DNA from: SVKR01 sp963605115
GTDB lineage: Bacteria; Bacillota; Clostridia; Oscillospirales; Oscillospiraceae
Direction of reading: 5' to 3'
Assembly: GCA_963605115.1 (NCBI GenBank)
Contig: CAVCTM010000024.1
Coordinates: 1 to 23,811, forward strand
Length of the DNA: 23,811 nucleotides
A program made the translations under genes and the position numbers. This document shows positions 6,881 to 14,359 of the stretch, piece after piece; the first letter of the stretch is position 1, and each line of letters starts with the position of its first letter. Below the pieces are notes generated by a model. It worked only from the letters and a program-made list of their open reading frames with translations. It searched no databases and was not told the DNA's origin.

Positions 6881-7755
6881 AGGAGACCCACGAGCGCGCC
6901 TATGCGAAGCTGAACCTCAGCCTCGACGTGCTGGGCGCGATGCCGGACGGCTATCACGAGATGCGGATGGTCATGCAGACCGTCTCGCTTTATGACGACG
7001 TTCACATCGCCCTGACGGACTCCGGCGTGCGCAGCGTGCGCAGCAATTACGGCTTTCTCCCGCGCGACGGGCGCAACATTGCGCTCCGCGCGGCGGACGC
7101 CTTCTGCGCCGCGGCGGGGCTGCCGGGGCTCGGCATGGAGATCACGCTGCGCAAACGCATCCCCGTCGGCGCGGGGCTCGCCGGAGGCAGCACGAACGCC
7201 GCGGCGGTCCTGCGCGCGCTGGACCGTCTGCTGGATGCGCGCTTTTCCCGCGCGGAGCTCGAAGCGCTCGGCGCCTCGCTCGGCAGCGACGTGCCCTTCT
7301 GCATCGCGGGCGGGACCCAGCTCGCCGCCGGACGCGGCGACAAGCTCACGGACCTCGCCGCCTTTCCGCGCTGCGGCGTCGTCATCTGCATGCCGCGCTT
7401 TTCCATCAAAACGCCGGAGCTCTTCGCCCGCATCGACGGCAGACGCAGCCGCGTCCACCCGGACACGGACGGGCTCATTGCCGCTGCTGCGGCGGGCGAC
7501 CTGCACGGCGCGGCGCGGCGGATGTATAACGTCTTCGAGGATGTTCTGCCGCCCCAGCGCAGCCGCGAAATTCTGAGCATCAAGCAGCGGCTGCTGGACG
7601 CCGGGGCGCTCGGTGCGGTGATGACCGGCACGGGCAGCGCCGTGTTCGGCATCTTCCCGACCGCGGCGGCGGCAAAGCCCGCGGCGGCGGCGCTGCGCGA
7701 GAGCTACCGCGCCGTGTTCACGGCGGGACCCACAGAGAAGCTTATGGGGTACTGA
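6877..7755 (+). CDS. ispE: 4-diphosphocytidyl-2-C-methyl-D-erythritol kinase
   Basis: This 292-residue GHMP kinase phosphorylates CDP-methylerythritol in the non-mevalonate isoprenoid pathway. The glycine-rich ATP loop PVGAGLAGGSTNAAA (residues 96-110) is intact. Lys11 in AYAKLNLSLDVLG and Asp138 in LGSDVPFCIAGG match the catalytic Lys and Asp of characterised IspE. The third GHMP motif appears as MTGTGSAVFGIF. Length is normal for the family. Its ATG overlaps the apgM stop (ATGA), so translation is coupled. The phosphatase gene follows after 4 nt. Isoprenoid synthesis by this route is usual for Clostridia. Confidence 0.96.
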   Translation: MKETHERAYAKLNLSLDVLGAMPDGYHEMRMVMQTVSLYDDVHIALTDSGVRSVRSNYGFLPRDGRNIALRAADAFCAAAGLPGLGMEITLRKRIPVGAGLAGGSTNAAAVLRALDRLLDARFSRAELEALGASLGSDVPFCIAGGTQLAAGRGDKLTDLAAFPRCGVVICMPRFSIKTPELFARIDGRRSRVHPDTDGLIAAAAAGDLHGAARRMYNVFEDVLPPQRSREILSIKQRLLDAGALGAVMTGTGSAVFGIFPTAAAAKPAAAALRESYRAVFTAGPTEKLMGY

Positions 7756-7759
7756 AACC

Positions 7760-8500
7760 ATGTTTTTGACCTTTGACCACATTTCCAACGCGCGCGACCT
7801 CGGCGGGCTTCCCGCCGCGGGCGGGCGGCACGTAAAGCCCGGACTCCTGCTCCGCACGGCAAAGCTCAGCGGCGCAAGCGAGGCGGACTTATCGCGCCTT
7901 TCCTTCGTGCGCCACATCGTCGATTTCCGCGACGAATATGAGCGCGCCGCGCACCCGGACAAGCCCCTCCCCGGCGCGGAATACCACGCGCTCTCCGCGC
8001 TGCCGGGGCTGCCGCCGGAGGAGCTGCCCGACCCGGCGCGCGACCCGGACCCGGATTTCCGCAGCATGTTCCGCGAAATCTACCGCCTGCTCGCCGAGGG
8101 CGAGGATGCCGAGCGCGCTTACCGCGCGTTTTTCGAGGTCCTGCTCCGGCGGGACGGCGCGGTGCTCTTCCACTGCACGCAGGGCAAGGACCGCACCGGT
8201 GTCGCCGCGCTGCTCGCCCTCGCCGCCCTCGGTGCGGACGAGCAGACCGCGCTGGACGACTATTATCTCACGAGCGAGGGGCTGCGCGATGATCTGAACC
8301 GCGCCGTCGCCGCGACGCCGCCGGAGCAGCGCTGGCGCATGGACACCGCAGAGCGGCTCTTTTTCGTCTTCCCGGACCATCTGGAGGCGTGGCAGGAGCC
8401 GATCGCCAGAGCCTACGGCAGCACCCTCGGCTACATCCGGACCCGCCTCGGCGTAACGGACGCCCAGCTCGCCGCCCTGCGGGAGTTTTATCTGGAGTGA
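7760..8500 (+). CDS. Tyrosine-protein phosphatase family protein (Y_phosphatase3 type)
   Basis: This 246-residue protein carries the Cys-phosphatase P-loop HCTQGKDRTG, with nucleophile Cys139 and Arg145. The N-terminal NARDLGGLPA and the RTAKLSGASEADL segment are typical of the Y_phosphatase3/DSP group related to the MptpB and IphP enzymes. It probably removes phosphate from phosphotyrosine, phosphoserine or phosphoinositides; the substrate cannot be told from sequence. There is no signal peptide. It begins 4 nt after the ispE stop and is likely translated by coupling, since no good ribosome site precedes it (only GGGGT). It is the last gene of the operon. Confidence 0.88.
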   Translation: MFLTFDHISNARDLGGLPAAGGRHVKPGLLLRTAKLSGASEADLSRLSFVRHIVDFRDEYERAAHPDKPLPGAEYHALSALPGLPPEELPDPARDPDPDFRSMFREIYRLLAEGEDAERAYRAFFEVLLRRDGAVLFHCTQGKDRTGVAALLALAALGADEQTALDDYYLTSEGLRDDLNRAVAATPPEQRWRMDTAERLFFVFPDHLEAWQEPIARAYGSTLGYIRTRLGVTDAQLAALREFYLE

Positions 8501-8547
8501 AGGTTCTCGATTGAGACCCGGCTTTGAAGCGCCGAAGGCGCACAAAT

Positions 8548-8746
8548 TTAAGCCTCCCGAAGTGTAAGGGGAGGTGGCTGCCGCGAAGCGGCAGACGGAG
8601 GGACTGCTGCGGAACGCTGAGATTTTTGCTCACCTTACCGGCTCCACCACGGCTAACCGATCTCGGCGGAAATCCCAGCCTGCATGACAGTCCCTCAGTC
8701 GCGCTCCGCGCGCCAGCTCCCCTTACACTTCGGGAGCCGTTAAATT
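8548..8746. repeat. Palindromic repeat element (type B) with 20-bp perfect terminal inverted repeats
   Basis: The ends CTCCCGAAGTGTAAGGGGAG (8554-8573) and its exact reverse complement (8717-8736) enclose about 140 bp. Extended ends (AAATTTAAG / GTTAAATT) are also partly complementary. The outer motif CTCCCGAAGTG-AAGGGGAG is shared with the 161-bp elements at 17130 and 23469, but the interior differs. Two internal hairpins follow the pattern of that family (GCCGCGAAGCGGC near 8580 and CGCGCTCCGCGCG near 8700). There is no open reading frame of its own. It fills most of the gap between the phosphatase and the terminator at 8794, and looks like a non-autonomous MITE-like or REP-like element. 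Confidence 0.8.
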
Positions 8747-8793
8747 GTGCCGCTGCGCGGCGTTTTTCACTGTCCCCCCCCCAAAAAAGCAAA

Positions 8794-8821
8794 AACAGGA
8801 AGGTCAGATGACCTTCCTGTT
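8794..8821. terminator. Bidirectional terminator
   Basis: AACAGGAAGGTCA / TGACCTTCCTGTT (13 bp) is flanked by five A on one side and a run of T on the other. It terminates the minus-strand molybdoenzyme operon and any plus-strand read-through. Confidence 0.92.
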
Positions 8822-8838
8822 TTTTTAGCTATTTTCTT

Positions 8839-9696
8839 TTACTTCTCCAGCGTGATGACGCCGAGATCGGTCGCCTTGTCGAGCTTGACCTCGACGGTCT
8901 TGGGCTGGTAGCCCTCGACCTCGGCGGTGATCTCATACTTCGCGCCCGCCTTCAGATACTTGAACTGGAAGTCGCCGAAGAAATCGGTCTCAGTGGTCTC
9001 GGTGCAGCCGCAGTCGATGCAGTGCAGCGTGACCTTCGCGCCCTTTACGCAATCCTTGCTGTCGCAGACCATGACCTCGCCGGTGATGAAGGGCTTCGGG
9101 AGCTTGTAGTAGCGCACAACATAGTCCGCGCCCTCTTCCGGCATATAGTCCTCGATCTCGCCGGGATGCTCGGCGATGAACTTGCTGACGTCGCTCTCCG
9201 GGTCGTTCAGATCACCCCAGTGCATCGCCTGCGTCGGGCAGCTCTCCACGCAGCGGGGGAGCTTCTCGCCCTCATCGAGGCGGTGGGCATCGAGGGTGTA
9301 GATCTGGGGGAGCTGGAGCTCCTCGTTCCAGAAAATCGTGCCGTCCTTGCAGTTATCCGCGATCGCCTTGCAGCCCTTCGCCTTGACCGGGTCGATGATG
9401 GTCAGACCGTCCTCGCGGACGTACACCGCGCCTTCGGGAACGCCCTCCGGCAGAACGAGGTTGCGGTTGTGCTTATACATCACGGGGATGTAGTCCATCT
9501 TCACCTTGAAGCCCTGTCCCTGTTCGACCTCCTTCAGGTCGAGCCAGTTCTGACCGTTCATGGGCTGGGGAGCGGAATAACCGGGATAGTTGTTGCCGAC
9601 ATATTCGTCCTTGACGGCGAGCAGGCAGGAGCCGCAGCCGTCGCAGCGGGTGACGTCGATGACGAGACCCCACTTCTTTGCTTTATTCTCAGCCAT
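8839..9696 (-). CDS. Iron-sulfur small subunit of a pyrogallol transhydroxylase-like molybdoenzyme, clusters partly lost
   Basis: This 285-residue protein aligns along its length (from memory) with the small subunit (BthL) of Pelobacter acidigallici transhydroxylase. Shared segments include GAVYxREDG, IDPxKAKG, the NEE segment, the PRC-x3-C motif and the C-terminal transthyretin-like barrel ending DLGxI. Cysteine groups are incomplete. Group I has Cys18, Cys21 and Cys24, but the fourth position is Val28. Group II (CxxCxxxxC) reads MYKHNRNLV. Group IV keeps only Cys149 and Cys153. By the NarH/DmsB cluster scheme only the proximal cluster (18, 21, 24 and 153) can form. Cys109 and Cys116 remain as orphans. 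Five extra cysteines (211, 216, 226, 229 and 231) sit in the barrel domain. The ATG at 9696 is chosen because GGGAGG lies 10 nt upstream, only 2 nt after the large-subunit stop. It is cytoplasmic, with no signal or membrane segment. Confidence 0.9.
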   Translation of the reverse strand: MAENKAKKWGLVIDVTRCDGCGSCLLAVKDEYVGNNYPGYSAPQPMNGQNWLDLKEVEQGQGFKVKMDYIPVMYKHNRNLVLPEGVPEGAVYVREDGLTIIDPVKAKGCKAIADNCKDGTIFWNEELQLPQIYTLDAHRLDEGEKLPRCVESCPTQAMHWGDLNDPESDVSKFIAEHPGEIEDYMPEEGADYVVRYYKLPKPFITGEVMVCDSKDCVKGAKVTLHCIDCGCTETTETDFFGDFQFKYLKAGAKYEITAEVEGYQPKTVEVKLDKATDLGVITLEK

Positions 9697-9698
9697 AA

Positions 9699-12233
9699 TT
9701 ACTTGCCCTCCCAAACACGAATTTCACACAGGCAGGAGTTCGGGGTCATGCCCGGAACGTTCTTGCCCATCATGGTGGATGCGGTCAGGATGTTGACGCA
9801 GCCGGCGCGGTCGGTGCTGCCGGCGACACCCGGCTCGAGCGGGGCGTACCATGCGGAGCAGCCGTAAGAGTGCATCACGCCGACGGGAACGCGCTCGGTG
9901 ACGGAGGCGATGCAGAGGACACTGCCGCGGTCGTTATAGAGCTCGACGATGTCGCCGTCATGAATGCCGCGCGCCTCGGCGTCCACCGGGTTGATGCGGC
10001 AGGGCCAGTACGGGAAGCCGTCCTTCATGACGCGGTGCATCGGGATATCGTTCAGCCAGCTCTCGTGCTTGTCGTAGTGGGTGTGGAACGAGAAGCGCGG
10101 GTGCGGGGAGATGATCTGGAGGGGATACTTATACCACTGGGCGCTCTTGTAGCCTTCCCAGGAGGGGATGAAGTGCGGCACGACGGGACGCTCGCCGTCG
10201 TGGGGCAGATTCTCCTCCAGAGACTGGGACGCGAACTCGATAAGTCCGGAGTAGGTGCCGAGCTCGGCGGGCTTGCCCGCCTTGACCTTGACGTTGCCGG
10301 GGTCCGGGGTGTCCGCATTACGACCCTCGGCGAACCAGCGCATCGCGACGTTGCTGTTGCGCTCCGGCTTGTCCGGGCAGGGAACGATGTAGTAGCCCTT
10401 GCGGTTGAACTCCTCCCAGGTGATGTCGCCGTCCTTGGCGATCTCGGAGGCGTCGAAATAGAGCTTCGCCCAATCGTCCTCGGTGTTGCCCTCGGTGAAC
10501 TCCTCCTCGCGGCCGAGCGCGCGGGCGATCAGGGTGAGGATCTCATAGTCGCTCTTGCTCTCGCCGAGCGGCTCGATCGCCTTCTGCTCGCGGACGATGA
10601 CACGCCAGTTGTTGCCGATGTGCGCCATGGTGGTGTAGCCGCCGCAGGTGGCCCACTCGCCGATGTCGTTGCGCTCGAAGTTGGTGCAGGCGGGGAGAAT
10701 GATGTCCGCCATGTTGGTCTCGCTGGAGAACCAGCAGTCCTGGTTGACGACGCACTCAAGCTCCGGGGACTGGTACATCCGGACCCACTTGTTCGTGTCG
10801 CTCATGGTGCCCATGAAGGAGCCGCCGTAGCGGTACCACATGTGGACCTTGGCTTCGACGGGATACTCATTCTGGGTGAACTGCTGATCGAGGCTCTGGC
10901 CGCAGAAGCCTTCGCCGCGGAAATGGTCGTGACCGGTGAGGATGGCGTCCGGCAGGGTCAGGCGGAACAGACGCTGCTTGGTCGGGTTCTGGAAGCAGAG
11001 CTTGTTCTTCGCGACGCTGGAGCGGCCCATCTGTCCTTCGGGCTCGGCGTAACCGGGGAACCACTTATAGCTCGCCGGAGCGCCCATGGTGGTGCCCCAG
11101 ATGCTGATGCCGGGCTTGCCGAGACCCTGCATCGCCTGAAGCAGGACCATCATGCGCGCCCACTCGGTGGCGTAAGCGGCGCGGCAGGCGCTGCCCTGAC
11201 CGCCGCGGCAGCCGCTGGAGAGGCAGGTGCGCTTGCTTGCCCACTCGCGCGCCAGCGCGCGGATCTTGCGGGCGGGGATGCCGGACTGCGCCTCAGCCCA
11301 CTCCGGGGTCTTCGGATACATATCGTCCGTCTCGCCCATGATATAGGCGCGGAACTTCTCGAAGCCGACGGTGCGGTCGGCGACATACTGCTTGTCGTAG
11401 GTGCCTTCCTCGATCCACGTGTAGGCGATCGCCATGGCGAGCGCGGTGTCGCTGCCGGGGCGGGGACCGAACCACGTGCCGTCCATCACGGCGGCGGTGT
11501 AGTTATAGAGAGGATCGATGAAGACGGTCTTGATGCCCATCTCCTTGAGCCAGACGCGCCAGATATGGCTCTCCTGACCGGAGTAGGTGCCGCGGGTGGA
11601 GTCCGGGTCGTTGGACCAGAACACGATCATCTCGGTGTTCTGGAGGCAGTCCTCGAGCAGGTTGAACTGCTCCGGCATGCCAAGACGCCACTGGAAGCCG
11701 TAAGTATGGGTCGCGCCCCAGTGCCAGCCCTCCCAGGAGTCCGGGTTGTCGTAGACCGGGGTGAAGTGGAGCATATGCATAAAGCGGTGGAAGGGTCCCA
11801 TCTTGTAGCCGACGACGCCCCAGTTGTGGTGGGAGCTCGTCATGCCGGAGAGGGAGGCCTCGCCATAGGTGCTCTGCACGCGCTGGATCTCGCTTGCGAT
11901 GATGCTGATCGCCTCGTCCCAGCTGATGCGCTCAAAGCCGCTCTTGCCGCGGTTTTCCGGATGGCGCTCGCCGTTGGGATCCCAGTCGACGCGCTTCATC
12001 GGGTAGAGGACGCGGTCCTCGGAGTAGACGCGGTTTTTCTCGCCATGGACCGGGGGGCTCAGGCGAAAGGCCTTCGGCGGAGTGTAGGTCTTTCCGTCGC
12101 TGGCCTCGATGGACCACGGCTTCGGGAAATCCTCCTCCGGGATCTGCAGGGGACGGACGCGGGTGATCCGTCCATCTTCCACATAGACAGATACCGGGCC
12201 GCCGCCCGTCATATTCGTGAACATTTTTTCCAC
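9699..12233 (-). CDS. Molybdopterin large subunit, pyrogallol-phloroglucinol transhydroxylase-like (DMSO reductase superfamily)
   Basis: The 844-residue catalytic subunit resembles the large subunit (AthL) of Pelobacter transhydroxylase along its whole length. Long shared blocks include NPDSWEGWHWG, LPACTNFER, RWFAEGR, SPHPRFSxHT and NDRGSV. Compared from memory with that enzyme, the Mo ligand Ser and the active-site His, Asp and Tyr are all present as Ser166, His135, Asp165 and Tyr395. The offset is a constant 9 residues. It lacks an N-terminal [4Fe-4S] motif and a Tat signal, so it is cytoplasmic. The likely chemistry is hydroxyl transfer on a polyphenol; resorcinol hydroxylase- or catechol dehydroxylase-like activity are alternatives. 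The GTG at 12233 is chosen because AAGGAGG lies 10 nt upstream and the protein then matches the family N-terminus. It probably needs bis-MGD cofactor. Confidence 0.93.
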   Translation of the reverse strand: MEKMFTNMTGGGPVSVYVEDGRITRVRPLQIPEEDFPKPWSIEASDGKTYTPPKAFRLSPPVHGEKNRVYSEDRVLYPMKRVDWDPNGERHPENRGKSGFERISWDEAISIIASEIQRVQSTYGEASLSGMTSSHHNWGVVGYKMGPFHRFMHMLHFTPVYDNPDSWEGWHWGATHTYGFQWRLGMPEQFNLLEDCLQNTEMIVFWSNDPDSTRGTYSGQESHIWRVWLKEMGIKTVFIDPLYNYTAAVMDGTWFGPRPGSDTALAMAIAYTWIEEGTYDKQYVADRTVGFEKFRAYIMGETDDMYPKTPEWAEAQSGIPARKIRALAREWASKRTCLSSGCRGGQGSACRAAYATEWARMMVLLQAMQGLGKPGISIWGTTMGAPASYKWFPGYAEPEGQMGRSSVAKNKLCFQNPTKQRLFRLTLPDAILTGHDHFRGEGFCGQSLDQQFTQNEYPVEAKVHMWYRYGGSFMGTMSDTNKWVRMYQSPELECVVNQDCWFSSETNMADIILPACTNFERNDIGEWATCGGYTTMAHIGNNWRVIVREQKAIEPLGESKSDYEILTLIARALGREEEFTEGNTEDDWAKLYFDASEIAKDGDITWEEFNRKGYYIVPCPDKPERNSNVAMRWFAEGRNADTPDPGNVKVKAGKPAELGTYSGLIEFASQSLEENLPHDGERPVVPHFIPSWEGYKSAQWYKYPLQIISPHPRFSFHTHYDKHESWLNDIPMHRVMKDGFPYWPCRINPVDAEARGIHDGDIVELYNDRGSVLCIASVTERVPVGVMHSYGCSAWYAPLEPGVAGSTDRAGCVNILTASTMMGKNVPGMTPNSCLCEIRVWEGK

Positions 12234-12332
12234 GATGCTTGTTCCTCCTTCTTCTGTGTGTATGCTTCCATTGTTCCGTGCGGAAACCCGCCGCGCAATT
12301 ATGCTACAATTTATTTTGCTGCAATCCTGTTC

Positions 12333-12362
12333 ATTGTACGGCGATTTTCCGCAAAAAGTCAA
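12333..12362 (-). promoter_or_regulatory. Promoter of the molybdoenzyme operon
   Basis: On the minus strand TTGACT (12357-12362) and TACAAT (12333-12338) are 18 nt apart, about 100 nt before the GTG start. The two enzyme genes can thus be transcribed separately from the TRAP genes. Confidence 0.65.
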
Positions 12363-12425
12363 GTATGAATTCTGTTATTGTTAGTGAACCTTTTGGTTAT
12401 AGTACGTGATTTTTGCTCTTGTCTG

Positions 12426-12460
12426 GTACAGGGAACGCCGCGGTGCGGCGTTCCCTGTAC
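12426..12460 (-). terminator. Perfect hairpin between dctQ and the molybdoenzyme operon
   Basis: A 16-bp perfect stem (12426-12441 with 12445-12460) has a 3-nt loop just past the dctQ stop. Neither strand has a proper U-run, so it may be an inefficient terminator or an mRNA 3'-end stabiliser. Confidence 0.6.
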
Positions 12461-12481
12461 GGTTTTGGACATTGGGTTTTC

Positions 12482-13030
12482 TCAGGACCATTCCTTCTCG
12501 ATCTCCTCGGCGGTCTCGGTGTCCCAGATCGCCATGATCGCCTTGATTGCGTCACGGAGCAGGACGACGGAGAGCAGCGCCAGAGAGATGAACTCGAAGA
12601 GGTAGAAGGGCCAGTAGGGGATCAGCAGGTTTGCGGTGCACTCGCCGCTGGCCCTGACGACGTTGATCTGGAAAAACGCTGCGTAAGCGCCGAAGGCCAT
12701 GGTCGCGACGGAGAGCAGAGAGGTGAAGGCGAAGAGAATAAACTTCGGCTTCTGGTGCATCTTGCTGACAAACATGGTCACGTGGATGTGACCGTGGACG
12801 CACTGGGTGTAGGCCCAGGTGGAGAAAACGAAGGCACAGAGCGCCATCTGAACGACCTCGTAGCAGCCCTTGATGGACCACGCGTCGCCGAACAGCGGGG
12901 TGACCTTGCGCAGGATAACATCGGCGGTCAGAAGGACCACCATCAATACTGTGACTATCATGCTGATGTAACTGAACCACCAGCAGAGCTTGTCAGTTAC
13001 AACAGTGACATTTTTCATCGCCTTTTTCAC
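12482..13030 (-). CDS. dctQ: TRAP transporter small permease subunit (DctQ family)
   Basis: This 182-residue protein has four hydrophobic segments, near residues 18-40, 58-72, 95-120 and 140-168. That is the four-helix layout of the small TRAP membrane subunit. It would pair with DctM in the cytoplasmic membrane and receive substrate from the DctP lipoprotein, driven by an ion gradient. The GTG at 13030 is chosen because AAGGAGG lies 7 nt upstream; an in-frame ATG lies four codons later. It follows dctP by 95 bp on the same strand. The gene order in the direction of transcription is M-P-Q, whereas P-Q-M is the usual order. Confidence 0.9.
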   Translation of the reverse strand: MKKAMKNVTVVTDKLCWWFSYISMIVTVLMVVLLTADVILRKVTPLFGDAWSIKGCYEVVQMALCAFVFSTWAYTQCVHGHIHVTMFVSKMHQKPKFILFAFTSLLSVATMAFGAYAAFFQINVVRASGECTANLLIPYWPFYLFEFISLALLSVVLLRDAIKAIMAIWDTETAEEIEKEWS

Positions 13031-13099
13031 AGCATGACCTCCTTGTCTTTAACATGATCAGATATGGGAAATTTGCTTTTTCTCCGCGCCCTCCGTTTC

Positions 13100-13115
13100 C
13101 CGCGGGGGGACGCGG
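13100..13115 (-). promoter_or_regulatory. Short GC hairpin after dctP
   Basis: CCGCG / CGCGG with a 6-nt loop lies just past the dctP stop. A hairpin here could help keep the binding-protein message more abundant than that of the permeases, but this is inference. Confidence 0.3.
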
Positions 13116-13125
13116 CCGCTTGGTC

Positions 13126-14316
13126 TTACCACTTGGGCTGGTAGCCCTCGACCTTGGAGGTGTCCCAATCCTTGTAGTTGAATTCGCTGTCCCAGACGTT
13201 GGCATACTCGGGAGCCAGACGATCCACGATCGCCTCGCACTGCTCGACCAGAGCTGCGCCGTCCAGGTTCTTGCCGTTCAGATAGTCGATATAGCCCTGA
13301 CGCACGGTGGAGAGGACTTCATCGGAGAAGAGGTAGCTGTTGAGCTCCTCACTCGGCTCATAGACCTCGACGTTGTTTTCGCGCATCTCGTCCGCGACCC
13401 AGTAGCGGCAGGAATCCCAGTAGTAGCCGGCCATGTCGGCAGCGTAGCCGCTGTCGAAGTACTTCACGAACAGAGCCTGCAGATCCTCGGGCAGAGAATC
13501 ATACTTGGCCTGGTTCATCAGGACGAAGGACGCAGTCATGTTGGTGCCGACGTCGAGGCAGTACTTGATGGGCTCGTAGAGACGGAAGCAGTCGATGTTG
13601 TGCCAGTCGTTGAGCATACCGTCAAGGGCGTTCTTGGAGAGGTTGTCGTAAACCTCGGAGGTCGGCAGCGCGACGGCGGTGGCGCCGAGGGCGTTGACGT
13701 ACATGGTGGGGATGGAGCCGGCGGCACGGAGACGGAGACCCTTCAGATCATCGGGAGTCTCGATCTTCTTGGTCGCGGTGGAGATCGGGGACAGAGAGGT
13801 GCCGTGCAGGGCGAGAACGTGCCAGTTCTTGAACTCGTTCGCGACCTCGGGGATCTCCTTGTACATGGTGTTCAGAACGGCGGAGGCCAGCTGGCCGTTG
13901 TCGATGCCGTTGCCGACGAGGTTAATGAACTCGGTCACGGGGAAGATGCCGCCGTAGGTGCCGGTGGTCGCCCAGCAGATGTCGGCAGCGCCGTCCTTAA
14001 CGGCGTCAATGGTCTCGGAGGCGCCGAAGAGGGAGCCGCCGGCCTGATAGTTGAACTGCAGACGACCGCCGGATTCCTCGGCAAGGGCGTTCAGCAGGCC
14101 CTCGAGCCACTGCTCGCCGAGGGAGGAGGCGGAGTCATGGTTGACGACGGTGAGGGTGTAGACCTTTTCATCGGTCTTGGCCGTATTGCCGCCGGTGGTG
14201 GAGCCGCTGGTGGTGGAGCCGCCGGTGGTGGAGCCGCTGGTGGTGGAGCCGCCGCAGCCGGCAAGCAGCGCAAGGCACATGGCAAGCGCAAGGATGAGAG
14301 CCAGAGTCTTTTTCAT
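13126..14316 (-). CDS. dctP: TRAP transporter substrate-binding lipoprotein (DctP family)
   Basis: This 396-residue extracytoplasmic binding protein has a lipoprotein signal peptide with lipobox LLAGC (Cys21). A Gly/Ser/Thr linker of repeated GSTT units (about residues 22-43) follows, then the DctP domain. The motif DDLKGLRLRAAG (residues 189-200) contains Arg197, the position that in DctP proteins normally grips the substrate carboxylate. An acid, perhaps an aromatic acid, is therefore the likely ligand; this is inference. AAGGAG lies 8 nt before the ATG at 14316. It lies between dctM and dctQ on the same strand. It would be tethered to the outer face of the membrane and deliver substrate to DctQM for import to the nearby molybdoenzyme. 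Confidence 0.94.
   Translation of the reverse strand: MKKTLALILALAMCLALLAGCGGSTTSGSTTGGSTTSGSTTGGNTAKTDEKVYTLTVVNHDSASSLGEQWLEGLLNALAEESGGRLQFNYQAGGSLFGASETIDAVKDGAADICWATTGTYGGIFPVTEFINLVGNGIDNGQLASAVLNTMYKEIPEVANEFKNWHVLALHGTSLSPISTATKKIETPDDLKGLRLRAAGSIPTMYVNALGATAVALPTSEVYDNLSKNALDGMLNDWHNIDCFRLYEPIKYCLDVGTNMTASFVLMNQAKYDSLPEDLQALFVKYFDSGYAADMAGYYWDSCRYWVADEMRENNVEVYEPSEELNSYLFSDEVLSTVRQGYIDYLNGKNLDGAALVEQCEAIVDRLAPEYANVWDSEFNYKDWDTSKVEGYQPKW
14194..14253 (-). repeat. Tandem 15-bp repeat encoding the DctP linker
   Basis: Four perfect copies of a 15-bp unit, GGTGGTGGAGCCGCY (alternating T and C at the last base), lie inside dctP. They encode the GSTT(S/G) linker after the lipobox. Copy number could change by slippage without breaking the frame. 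Confidence 0.9.
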
Positions 14317-14359
14317 TTTAAAATCTCCTTTTCATTCTTTCTTCTTGATGTTTGTCCTC

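Noticed and set aside
12234..12362. N-terminal extension of the molybdoenzyme large subunit up to an ATG at 12362
   Set aside because: It would run through the predicted promoter and lacks a ribosome site. AAGGAGG 10 nt before GTG 12233, together with the family N-terminus, fixes the shorter start.
9870..12368. 832-codon plus-strand open frame opposite the molybdoenzyme large subunit
   Set aside because: The minus strand encodes an unmistakable molybdopterin enzyme. The plus frame is low-complexity V/A/G/D-rich with no motif, a GC-codon mirror image.
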